In this document: positions 1 to 6,544 of the stretch, piece after piece | How positions within the stretch are numbered: the first letter of the stretch is position 1 | Layout: each line of letters begins with the position of its first letter | NCBI GenBank assembly: GCA_031281925.1 | Contig: JAITES010000095.1 | Location: forward strand, 1-24,964 | Length of the DNA: 24,964 bases | Direction: 5' to 3' | DNA from: Treponema sp. | GTDB taxonomy: Bacteria; Spirochaetota; Spirochaetia; Treponematales; Breznakiellaceae | Notes under the pieces: generated by a model | What the model was told of the DNA's origin: nothing | What the model saw: the letters and a program-made list of their open reading frames with translations, nothing else | Database searches by the model: none | Made by a program: the position numbers and the translations under genes

Positions 1-306
1 GAATTGAATCTTCCCATAAACCGTATCTTTATTACCAATGGCGGTTCAAAGAGCAAACTGTGGCGGCAGATTGTCGCCGATGTAACGGGTTTCGATCTCC
101 TCTATGTCGGCAATAATCAGGGCTCATCCGCGGGAGCGGCGCTCCTAGCAGGCATGGCTGCAGGCATTATGGATACGGAAACGCGTTTAAATGGCGAAGA
201 GATACCGGTTATCCATGATCCTGTCCGGCACGAACAGTACCTGCACGGATATACAAGGTACCGGAATTTGTATGAAAAGCTGCGGGGATTCTTTCTCCTG
301 CCTTGA
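1..306 (+). CDS. FGGY-family carbohydrate kinase, C-terminal fragment (xylulokinase-like)
   Basis: This is the C-terminal end of a sugar kinase whose beginning lies outside the window; the frame is open from base 1 and stops with TGA at 304-306. The visible 101 or so residues carry the late FGGY_C signature: a TNGGSKSKLWRQIVADVTG-like stretch followed by a Gly/Ala-rich SSAGAALLAGMAAG helix, which in this family lies by the nucleotide in the second actin-like domain. Family members phosphorylate xylulose, glycerol, ribulose, gluconate or similar polyols in the cytoplasm. The spacing of the motif looks closest to xylulokinases, but the sugar-binding N-terminal domain is missing here, so the substrate cannot be read. 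It converges on a Gfo/Idh-ThuA sugar operon, which suits a sugar-use locus. Confidence 0.85.
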   Translation, partial: ELNLPINRIFITNGGSKSKLWRQIVADVTGFDLLYVGNNQGSSAGAALLAGMAAGIMDTETRLNGEEIPVIHDPVRHEQYLHGYTRYRNLYEKLRGFFLLP

Positions 307-333
307 TTCGTAGAGTACTAATTACCTGGGGCC

Positions 334-360
334 GTTCCAAAACCATTGAGGTTTTGGAAC
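334..360. repeat. Perfect 11-bp inverted repeat between convergent genes, candidate bidirectional terminator
   Basis: GTTCCAAAACC at 334-344 and its exact complement GGTTTTGGAAC at 350-360 enclose a 5-base loop. It sits in the 63-base gap between the convergent kinase and ThuA stop codons, where a terminator serving both strands would be expected. No U-tract follows on either side, so a classical Rho-independent terminator is not proven. The 13-mer GGCCGTTCCAAAA covering the left arm (330-342) recurs on the minus strand at the trxB start (14440-14452), which hints at a dispersed motif. Confidence 0.6.
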
Positions 361-369
361 AAGCTCACC

Positions 370-1101
370 TCAGTTCAGCTTCTCCAGGGGCTCCGTGTCG
401 TTGGGGCAGTCGGTGTTTGGCAGGCGGACAGCGGGAACGGCCCATTTAACGGCATTGATGATCACCCTCTGAATATTCTTGTTGAGGTAATTCGGGTAGG
501 TTTCATGTCCCGGCTGGAAGTAGAAGATCTTGCCGAATTCCCGGTGAAAGGTAACGCCGCTGCGGAACACATTGCCTCCCTGGAACCAGCTTATAAAAAC
601 CGTCTCGTCAGGGTTGGGAATGCCGAAAGGTTCCGAATACATCTCCTCGCAATCAATGGCAAACTGCGGCGGCACTCCTGCCGCAATCGGGTGCTGGGGA
701 CTTACAGCCCATACCCTGCAGCGTTCATCCGCTTCCCGCCAGGAGAGGCGGCCCGAGGTGCCCAGAAGCCGGCAGAAAGCCTTGCTCCGGTGGGCGGAAT
801 GGAGAAAGACAATCCCCATACCCCTCTGTACCCGGTCTACAAGGCGCTGGGCAAACTTGTCTTCCACGATGTGGTGCAGCATGTGGGCCCAGTAGACCAT
901 GACATCGGTATTGTCAAGGATATCTTCGCCAAAGCCCTGATCGGGATCGGTAATGACCGAACATTTTGCCTTTATGCCGCCTTCCCTGTTGAGGAAATCT
1001 GCGATTGCGACATGCAGCCCATTGGGGTATACCTTTGTTATCTCTTCCCGTTTCTGTTCATCCTGGTATTCATTCCAGACAGTAACTCTGATATCACTCA
1101 T
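370..1101 (-). CDS. ThuA-like sugar-metabolism protein
   Basis: A 243-residue cytoplasmic protein of the ThuA (trehalose utilisation) family, which has a class I glutamine amidotransferase-like fold. Visible landmarks are an N-terminal strand followed by VWNEY (8-12), the VYWAHMLHH segment (69-77), the VFLHSAH loop (98-104) and the C-terminal FQPGHETYPNY motif (195-205), all typical of the family. ThuA of Sinorhizobium, with its partner ThuB, acts on trehalose and related disaccharides through keto-sugar intermediates. The ATG has a good ribosome binding site (TAGGAG, 5 bases upstream) that overlaps the stop of the preceding oxidoreductase gene only 8 bases away, so the two are very probably translated together. 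That pairing of a Gfo/Idh oxidoreductase with a ThuA protein mirrors thuB-thuA. The substrate here is unknown. Confidence 0.85.
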   Translation of the reverse strand: MSDIRVTVWNEYQDEQKREEITKVYPNGLHVAIADFLNREGGIKAKCSVITDPDQGFGEDILDNTDVMVYWAHMLHHIVEDKFAQRLVDRVQRGMGIVFLHSAHRSKAFCRLLGTSGRLSWREADERCRVWAVSPQHPIAAGVPPQFAIDCEEMYSEPFGIPNPDETVFISWFQGGNVFRSGVTFHREFGKIFYFQPGHETYPNYLNKNIQRVIINAVKWAVPAVRLPNTDCPNDTEPLEKLN

Positions 1102-1109
1102 TACGACTC

Positions 1110-2201
1110 CTATTTCTCTTCAAAGTAATACGGCTTTCCCGAGGATGCGGATTTATAGATCCCTTCCAGTATCTTTGTTACAACCGCGGCTTCTTCCGCC
1201 TGTACATAGAGTTTTCCCTTGCCCTGGATTGCCTTGAGGAAACATTCGGCCTCAAGGTCTGTGTCTTTCGGCATCTCGCCGCCGTAAAAGGCAACGCCGC
1301 CTGCTCCCAGATCCGGCTTCATGGTAAATTGTTTACCATTTTTAACTCCATTAAGCTCAAGTTCACCCGCAGCCGGCATGTCTGCGCCGCCTTTGGTACC
1401 GCAGAGGGTGGTAACCGCTTCCCTCACTTCGGTAATGTTGAGCGCCCAACTGGACTGCAGTATTATTGTTGCGCCGTTCTTCATCACCACAAAACCAAAG
1501 GCCGAATCCTCAACGGTGAATTTCTTTGCGTCCCAGTCGCCCCAGGCATTTCCGGTATTCTTGTCCTTGTTGAGTTTGTGATACACCGTGCCCACCGCAT
1601 AGAGGGGTTCGTAGTTATTCATCATGAAGAGGGTAAGGTCAAGGGCGTGGGTGCCGATGTCGATGAGGGGGCCGCCGCCCTGTTTTTCTTCATCCAGGAA
1701 GACACCCCAGGTGGGAACCGCCCGCCGCCTGATGGCGGTAGCCTTGGCAAAATAAATCTCCCCCAGGGTACCCGCGCCGCATTCAGTTTTAAGAAAGAGA
1801 CTGTCCTGCCGGAAGCGGTTCTGGTAGCCGATGGTAAGAATTTTTCCGCTCTTGTCCCTGGCGGCGATCATCTCTTTGGCTTCTTTATAGTTTATAGCCA
1901 TGGGTTTTTCGCAGAGCACATTTTTGCCGGAAAGCAGCGCCGCCACAGAAATCTCGCTATGGGATATGTTGGGGGTACACACAATCACTGCATCAAGGTT
2001 TTCCTTCAAAAGATCCTTGTAGTTCTTGAAGACCTTACCCTTGCCCCCGGCATATTCCTTGTTTGCCTTCTCGGCCCGGTCGGGAATTATATCGCAGAAC
2101 GCCGCAAGTTCCACTTCCTTGAGCTTTGAAATAGCCAACAGGTGCTTGCCGTTGGCAATCCCGCCGCAGCCGACTATCCCATATTTTAATTTAGTTGCCA
2201 T
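1110..2201 (-). CDS. Gfo/Idh/MocA-family NAD(P)-dependent sugar oxidoreductase
   Basis: A 363-residue dehydrogenase of the Gfo/Idh/MocA family, which oxidises a sugar, inositol or glycoside hydroxyl with a nicotinamide cofactor. The Rossmann motif GIVGCGGIA lies at 8-16, the signature CEKPMA with the active-site Lys99 at 97-102, and the catalytic DIGTHALD segment with Asp181 and His185 at 181-188. Length is normal for the family. The start is the ATG at 2201: an AGGAGG site lies 5-6 bases upstream, and the Rossmann strand begins a few residues later. A longer frame upstream would run through a large inverted repeat and has no binding site. It is the first gene of a two-gene operon with the ThuA-like gene, so its product is likely a keto-sugar handled by that partner. 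The specific sugar cannot be read. Confidence 0.9.
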   Translation of the reverse strand: MATKLKYGIVGCGGIANGKHLLAISKLKEVELAAFCDIIPDRAEKANKEYAGGKGKVFKNYKDLLKENLDAVIVCTPNISHSEISVAALLSGKNVLCEKPMAINYKEAKEMIAARDKSGKILTIGYQNRFRQDSLFLKTECGAGTLGEIYFAKATAIRRRAVPTWGVFLDEEKQGGGPLIDIGTHALDLTLFMMNNYEPLYAVGTVYHKLNKDKNTGNAWGDWDAKKFTVEDSAFGFVVMKNGATIILQSSWALNITEVREAVTTLCGTKGGADMPAAGELELNGVKNGKQFTMKPDLGAGGVAFYGGEMPKDTDLEAECFLKAIQGKGKLYVQAEEAAVVTKILEGIYKSASSGKPYYFEEK

Positions 2202-2220
2202 ATTATCCTCCTGAAGGTAC

Positions 2221-2262
2221 ATAAAGCGGCGTCGTCCGGAATTTCCGGACAACGCCCTTTAT
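2221..2262 (-). repeat. Long imperfect inverted repeat just upstream of the Gfo/Idh ribosome binding site
   Basis: The arms ATAAAGCGGCGTCGTCCGGAA (2221-2241) and its near complement (2243-2262) pair over about 20 bp with one bulge and one G-T position. The innermost 8 bp on each side (GTCCGGAA and TTCCGGAC) match exactly. On the minus strand it ends about 8 bases before the AGGAGG of the Gfo/Idh gene and lies downstream of the secreted-protein gene. It could be that gene's terminator, a leader hairpin for the sugar operon, or an operator. No U-tract follows, which weakens the simple terminator reading. Confidence 0.6.
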
Positions 2263-2311
2263 TTCGATACTAAGGCACCTTTCAGAACTTGTCCAGAGAG
2301 AGGAACGGATC

Positions 2312-2902
2312 TTACCTCTGGCGGGGGGGCATCCTGCGCTCCCGCCATTCTCTCGAACCGTGCATGCCGTTCATGTGTCCCTGCAGACCGCGAGTGTTTG
2401 GAAACCAATGGTACGGCGCCGCCTCCGGCCGCCTGTGCATATACCGGTCAGGCCCGTGGTCGAAAGTCTTTGACCATGGATTAAAACCCCTGTCCTCTCT
2501 CCTGCCTTCTGTAAGGAGGAGATCGTAATCCTTTCCGTTAAGACTGAGTTTTTCAGCCCTGATTACCCTGAAACTGCCCTGTGAATCACCGGTACGGGGG
2601 GCAATTTCGGCTTTCTGCCCCTCGGTCTCCGGCCGGGTATTCCGGTGCTTCCGTTCCGGAGCCCACACGGTTCCCTGCAGAGTTACTGCGGCCCCTTCCT
2701 TTAAGCCGTCGACAAAACCGGCCAACTGCCCCAGGCCCCGGACATAGTAAAGACCGTCTTCCGCCTTGAGGGCAATCTGTCCGTATTCGACAACAAGGGT
2801 TCCGCTCAGGGTTTTCTGTTCCATTGCAGGCGCCTTATCCCGGGCAAAGGCTGCGGCGCCAAGGGCCGCAATCATGATCGCAGTGAGAATGATCTTTTTC
2901 AT
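2312..2902 (-). CDS. Secreted protein of unknown function
   Basis: A 196-residue protein that I do not recognise. It begins with a clear signal peptide: basic MKK, a hydrophobic core to about residue 18, and a likely AFA/RD cleavage near residue 20. There is no lipobox cysteine. The first half of the mature part (about 32-85) alternates beta-like stretches (KTLSGTLVVEYGQIALKA, GAAVTLQGTVW) in the manner of a small OB-like or beta-barrel fold. The last 60 residues turn basic, rich in Arg, His, Trp and Gly, and look unstructured. The ATG is preceded by AAGGAG at good distance. It is followed by a long inverted repeat and then the sugar operon, but nothing ties it functionally to its neighbours. 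Confidence 0.75.
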   Translation of the reverse strand: MKKIILTAIMIAALGAAAFARDKAPAMEQKTLSGTLVVEYGQIALKAEDGLYYVRGLGQLAGFVDGLKEGAAVTLQGTVWAPERKHRNTRPETEGQKAEIAPRTGDSQGSFRVIRAEKLSLNGKDYDLLLTEGRREDRGFNPWSKTFDHGPDRYMHRRPEAAPYHWFPNTRGLQGHMNGMHGSREWRERRMPPRQR

Positions 2903-2921
2903 TTCTGCATACTCCTTGATA

Positions 2922-2933
2922 CTAAAATTTTAG
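2922..2933. promoter_or_regulatory. 12-bp perfect palindrome upstream of the secreted-protein gene
   Basis: CTAAAATTTTAG is exactly self-complementary and lies about 20 bases upstream of the secreted protein's ATG, just before its ribosome binding site. Reading on the minus strand, TAAAAT could also serve as a -10 element, though I find no convincing -35 at 16-18 bp. Operator and chance AT palindrome are both possible. Confidence 0.3.
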
Positions 2934-2962
2934 CATATTCACGTTATTGAACATGCCGGGCT

Positions 2963-2986
2963 TTTCAAAATATCAGATTTTGGAAA
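2963..2986 (-). terminator. Weak hairpin downstream of the LarA-like gene
   Basis: TTTCAAAAT (2963-2971) and ATTTTGGAAA (2977-2986) pair apart from one bulged base around a 5-base loop. The hairpin lies in the 159-base gap 2903-3061, after the LarA-like stop codon on the minus strand. It resembles the 334-360 hairpin in its TTCCAAAA/TTTTGGAA arms. No U-tract follows, so terminator function is only suggested by position. I see no gene in the rest of this gap. Confidence 0.3.
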
Positions 2987-3061
2987 TACCCCTGTCTTTA
3001 GTTAAGCAAGAAACATGCCAGGATGAAAAATGAAGAACCCAGGCCTGCGAATCAGCTATTT

Positions 3062-4342
3062 TTACTCTGAAAAGTTCCGGGAATGGCTCCAAAGCCCCAA
3101 AGCAGGGTTGGGAACAAAGAATATTTTTTCTCCGCCGGGTAAAGTATTCCATCCAATGGGTAAATTTTTCACGTCATAACGCCTCAGGGCCTCTTCCAGA
3201 TCTCCCCATTCATAGCCTACCGATTCGATTTCCCTCCGGCTCATGAGCGGCCCAGGGCAGTAGCGCACCGTAAAACGGCCTTCGCTGGAACCGTGGATAA
3301 GGTGTGCGGCGGCGGAGAGGCTTTCCCCCAGAAGGGATTCCTTTTCCGCCAGTTCCCGTATATGTGCGGCAGGCCGGTAGCCGTAATGCCGGATCAGCGC
3401 ATCCACATCCCGGTCTTCCCCAAAGCGTTCCAGGGCGGGAGCCAGAATGACAAGTTCCCCTCCGTCCGCCATTGCCATCCGGGTACGGTAGATCGCCTTG
3501 TTCCCAAGCCATGTGGTTCTGAACTCCTCAGGCTCCAGGTACACAAGCGCCTTTTGCACAGGCTCATCGAGAAGATCTACATTCAGCTCCCCGGAAAGGG
3601 CCGCCGCTTTTTCAAAACATTCCCTGCCGAAACCGGCAAAAAGCCCCCGCAGCGCGAGAGTCTTGTCCGGACGAAGGCCGGCAACCGTCAGTATCCAGAG
3701 GATGGGGGGAAGCTTTTCTGCGGAGCGTTTGAGCCCTTCGTCAAACAGGGCCCGCACCGGTGTGTTTGACCGTCCCATTATCTTCTCCATTCCATAGCAG
3801 GCGCCGGCAAAGTGACTTTTATCGATAGCCTCTTTTCCCCCGCATCCCACGAATATGTTTTTGGCATGATTCGCCATACCCGCCACTTCATGGGGCACCA
3901 CCTGCCCGATGGAAACGATAAGCTTGTATGCGCCGGAGCAAAGCTGCCGGTTAACCTGTACAGGCCAGTCAAAGCGGACTGCCCCCTTAAAGGTTTCTTC
4001 AACCCAGTCATCTTCAATGCGATCCAGTTCAACTACATCCCTGCGCCAGTCGTGAACAAGAAAACGTTCTTGGGGAATTCCGGAAAACATTCGGGAAATT
4101 TCAGGAGCGGTCATGGCCATGTGAGTCCCCAGGGCAGGCATCAGCATGGAACCGCCGCCGCGGCGATTGAGTTCCCGGAAGACAATGCCGCTTAAATAGC
4201 CTGCTCCGGAATGGAAACGGGTAATATCCGGCGGCAGAATCAGTGCGGGGCCGCTCTCGCCGATTTCCTCCAGGGCTTTTTCCAGGGCACAGGAGATAAG
4301 CGAATCAAGCTCTGCGCGGGAAAGATCTGCGGGAAACTTCAT
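3062..4342 (-). CDS. LarA-like protein (Lar_N/DUF2088), 2-hydroxyacid racemase or epimerase family
   Basis: A 426-residue cytoplasmic protein of the lactate racemase (LarA) superfamily, in which a nickel-pincer nucleotide cofactor catalyses racemisation or epimerisation of 2-hydroxyacids. Family landmarks are visible in order: PPDITRFHSGAG with Arg42, ALGTHMAMT with His74, VHDWRRDV with His97, and SIGQVVPHEVAG (His151) followed by ANHAKNIFVG with Lys161 at the position of the cofactor-bearing lysine, then KSHFAG with His177. These match the histidines and lysine that hold the cofactor in Lactobacillus LarA. The family also contains malate, phenyllactate and sugar-acid epimerases, so lactate need not be the substrate; a sugar acid would fit the neighbourhood. 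No larB, larC or larE cofactor genes are in the window. Its start lies 12 bases after the upstream membrane protein gene, so the two are probably one operon. Confidence 0.8.
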   Translation of the reverse strand: MKFPADLSRAELDSLISCALEKALEEIGESGPALILPPDITRFHSGAGYLSGIVFRELNRRGGGSMLMPALGTHMAMTAPEISRMFSGIPQERFLVHDWRRDVVELDRIEDDWVEETFKGAVRFDWPVQVNRQLCSGAYKLIVSIGQVVPHEVAGMANHAKNIFVGCGGKEAIDKSHFAGACYGMEKIMGRSNTPVRALFDEGLKRSAEKLPPILWILTVAGLRPDKTLALRGLFAGFGRECFEKAAALSGELNVDLLDEPVQKALVYLEPEEFRTTWLGNKAIYRTRMAMADGGELVILAPALERFGEDRDVDALIRHYGYRPAAHIRELAEKESLLGESLSAAAHLIHGSSEGRFTVRYCPGPLMSRREIESVGYEWGDLEEALRRYDVKNLPIGWNTLPGGEKIFFVPNPALGLWSHSRNFSE

Positions 4343-4354
4343 TTCCTGTCCGCC

Positions 4355-5206
4355 CTAGAGCCACAAATAGACTTTATGCAGCCTTGTGCAGATAAACCAT
4401 GTTCCTGCCGCCAGTGCAAGCGAGCCGGGAATGGGGCTTATCCAGGTATCGGCGTTGAGCAGAAGATTCCGGCCGAGCAGGACGAGAAAGGAACCTATGC
4501 CGATAACAATAAATTCCTTTTCGCCCCTGAACCAGGATGAAATAAAGAAACTTATCAGCGTAATGATGAGCATTACGACCTCCACCAGGCGAAACATGGG
4601 CAAAAAACCGGAAATCATGCTGAAACCGGTATCCCAGGAGAGGGTATCCACGGGGACTCCAAGGGCGATAACCAGGGTTGCCACCACTATGACAAAGAGC
4701 GTGATACGCTGTTGCTGGGCCTGGAATCCGGCCGCATAGATCGAAGCGGCAAAGAGTGAAAAGATACCGGCATAGCGGCCGAAAAGGAGGAGCCGAGAAG
4801 AGATCATCAGGTAGATGGGAAGAATCTCATGATCCATGTTCAGGGGCACCACGATCCTCATGGATTCAAAGCCGAAAGACAGCACAAAAAGTGCAAAAAA
4901 GAGGATCTCCGGAGACTGGGTTTTTTCAAAAAAATAGTAAATAATAATACTGGCGGTGAAAGAATAGAGTACCGAAGCGATTATGGAAATATATGCCCCG
5001 TAGGGATTCATTTCGAAAAATTTCCCCCCAATCAACCGCCCTATTCCGGCGGAACGGCGGAAGGCGGCGGCAGCGGCATCCGGACAGGCGGCAATAACCC
5101 TTGCCGAACTTGCGGCCACTATGAAGAGGAACACCGAACTAAGCGCAATACTCACTTTTAAAATGGTATTTCTGCCGGACAGGGTCATATAAAAAGCATA
5201 GCTCAT
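4355..5206 (-). CDS. Multi-pass membrane protein of unknown function
   Basis: A 283-residue integral membrane protein with about eight hydrophobic segments (roughly residues 17-38, 70-92, 100-117, 129-142, 145-160, 168-186, 206-225, 231-250, with a possible ninth at 258-275). A soluble loop of about 30 residues follows the first segment. I cannot assign it to a transporter family: no Walker, substrate-binding or catalytic motif is visible. The layout of even helices with short loops recalls seven-helix sensor domains, but no cytoplasmic output domain follows. The ATG at 5206 has an AAAGGA binding site four bases upstream; an in-frame ATG six codons later is possible. It precedes the LarA-like gene by 12 bases in one operon, so a link to hydroxyacid or sugar-acid handling is conceivable. 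It is divergent from the DUF2259-type gene. Confidence 0.75.
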   Translation of the reverse strand: MSYAFYMTLSGRNTILKVSIALSSVFLFIVAASSARVIAACPDAAAAAFRRSAGIGRLIGGKFFEMNPYGAYISIIASVLYSFTASIIIYYFFEKTQSPEILFFALFVLSFGFESMRIVVPLNMDHEILPIYLMISSRLLLFGRYAGIFSLFAASIYAAGFQAQQQRITLFVIVVATLVIALGVPVDTLSWDTGFSMISGFLPMFRLVEVVMLIITLISFFISSWFRGEKEFIVIGIGSFLVLLGRNLLLNADTWISPIPGSLALAAGTWFICTRLHKVYLWL

Positions 5207-5291
5207 GAAGTCCTTTCCCTCAAGGCGGTTTTACTACATGCCGATACCTCTAAAGAGGAGATTCCCAAATCTTCACGGAGCGGAGGTACGC

Positions 5292-5999
5292 ATGTTAATG
5301 AAAAAAACTGCCATATTAAGCGGCATGATTCTGCTTGCTTTTTCCTTATGGGCGGGAGATACAGCATCTTTTGTAGATCTGGGCTTTTCCCCCGACGGAC
5401 AGGTGTATATGTTCGCCCAATACGGAGTTCAGACTTCAACCCTCAGGCCCTGGGCGGATCTTTTTGCAGTGGATGTGCCCCGGAATAACTTTGTTTCCGG
5501 CGGGAAACTCTCTTATATCCACGAAAGCCCGGTGATGGCAGGCCAGGATGGTTCCGGCGCTTTTTTCAGGCTGCTTTCCCGTAACGGCGCGTTGGCGGAT
5601 CAGAATAAGGTTACCTTTATGAATCAGGGGAAACCCCTCTATATTTCCCTGGAAAACGGTGACGTTCCTTCTGACGGCACCCAGAGTTCCGGCATCGAAT
5701 TCCGCGACTTTGGCAAAGGCGACAACTACCGTGCGGTTTTGGTTCCCTATACCGAAGGAACAGGCGCAAACTTAAAATCTTCGTTTTATATTGAACTGGA
5801 AAGAACGGCCGCCAACGGAAGCCGGAAATCCTATACCATCGGTACGCCGGGCGTAAAGCGCCCTCTCATCGCTTCTTACAAAATCAAGAAGGTCATTGTC
5901 GCCCCCCAGGAAGGTTCCATAATCTTTGTGATTGAAACCCGCAAGCAGGCGGATTCAGGCTACGATGTACGCTACATGGTGGAGGCGTTGAAACTGTAG
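5292..5999 (+). CDS. Predicted secreted protein, DUF2259-like
   Basis: A 235-residue exported protein. MLMKK plus a hydrophobic core and a cleavage near WAG/DTAS form the signal peptide. The mature start GDTASFVDLGFSPDGQVYMF, followed by a QYGVQ segment and an aromatic-rich FAVDVPRNNF stretch, matches my memory of the DUF2259 family of predicted secreted proteins, common in spirochaetes. No enzymatic motif is visible and the function is unknown. The start at 5292 is chosen because GGAGG lies five bases upstream at 5282-5286 and the signal peptide begins there; longer upstream reading would overlap the divergent membrane-protein gene. Its stop is 7 bases from the convergent stop of the next gene, leaving no room for a terminator between them. 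Confidence 0.75.
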   Translation: MLMKKTAILSGMILLAFSLWAGDTASFVDLGFSPDGQVYMFAQYGVQTSTLRPWADLFAVDVPRNNFVSGGKLSYIHESPVMAGQDGSGAFFRLLSRNGALADQNKVTFMNQGKPLYISLENGDVPSDGTQSSGIEFRDFGKGDNYRAVLVPYTEGTGANLKSSFYIELERTAANGSRKSYTIGTPGVKRPLIASYKIKKVIVAPQEGSIIFVIETRKQADSGYDVRYMVEALKL

Positions 6000-6006
6000 T
6001 TTTGTT

Positions 6007-6441
6007 TCAGAACTCTTCCGGAGGGCTGCAGGGTCTCAGTACCTGAGTCACCGGCAGCCCGTCTTCAAAAAGCCGCCTGAGGAAAACCCTGTTTTCCAGC
6101 CTGTAACGTTCCCAAAGCCCGTCTTTCTGTACTTCCGTTCCCATATATATAAAATCTTCCCGGCTCCTCTTCCCCCGAAGCTGGGCAAAGAGATAATGCC
6201 CCGCGGGAATTTCAAAACCCCCCTCTCCCCCAGCGCTTATTGGGCGCTGCCTCCCCGCAAAGAGAAGCGGCCCCAGCCAATGCCGCAGATCCGGTTCAAT
6301 GCTGATCCCTTCCCCGCCGTCAAGCTCAAAGCAGAATGCCTGTTCTTCCCTTTCCTCTGTTTCAAAAGGCTCAAGTCCGGAGGCTTCCAGGTAATAAAGC
6401 GGGGCGCGCAGTTCCAGATGCTGAAACTCGATAGTTTCCAT
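6007..6441 (-). CDS. Hypothetical cytoplasmic protein
   Basis: A 144-residue acidic protein with no signal peptide, membrane segment or motif that I recognise. It is rich in Glu and aromatic residues and reads as a compact alpha/beta protein (FQHLELRAPLYYLEASGLEPF, then DFIYMGTEVQKDGLWERYRLENRVFLRRLF). The coding strand is supported by lack of stops and by sensible composition. The ATG at 6441 has no Shine-Dalgarno at normal distance (GGAG is 13 bases away). A -10-like TATATC lies 7 bases upstream (6449-6454), so a leaderless start is possible. It is convergent with the DUF2259-like gene and divergent from the PfkB-type kinase. Confidence 0.6.
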   Translation of the reverse strand: METIEFQHLELRAPLYYLEASGLEPFETEEREEQAFCFELDGGEGISIEPDLRHWLGPLLFAGRQRPISAGGEGGFEIPAGHYLFAQLRGKRSREDFIYMGTEVQKDGLWERYRLENRVFLRRLFEDGLPVTQVLRPCSPPEEF

Positions 6442-6509
6442 AAGATTAGATATACTCCAAAAAATTATCCGGGCCTACCACGCAGATCGGTTTCCTGTTT
6501 GTCTTGTTC

Positions 6510-6538
6510 TTGATAAATCGTAGAAAATAATTCATAAT
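6510..6538 (+). promoter_or_regulatory. Candidate promoter of the PfkB-type kinase, leaderless arrangement
   Basis: TTGATA (6510-6515) and CATAAT (6533-6538) are separated by exactly 17 bp and resemble a housekeeping sigma promoter. The -10 ends six bases before the ATG at 6545, so transcription would start at or next to the start codon. Confidence 0.5.
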
Positions 6539-6544
6539 CGTTTT

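Noticed and set aside
346..1128. Long open frame on the plus strand opposite the ThuA-like gene
   Set aside because: It is antisense to a gene with clear family motifs and a good ribosome binding site; its own residues show no motif and it would start inside the terminator hairpin.
1321..1343. Perfect 8-bp hairpin ATGGTAAA/TTTACCAT followed by four T, resembling a terminator
   Set aside because: It lies inside the Gfo/Idh coding region on the antisense side, is AT-rich and weak, and has no plus-strand gene to terminate.
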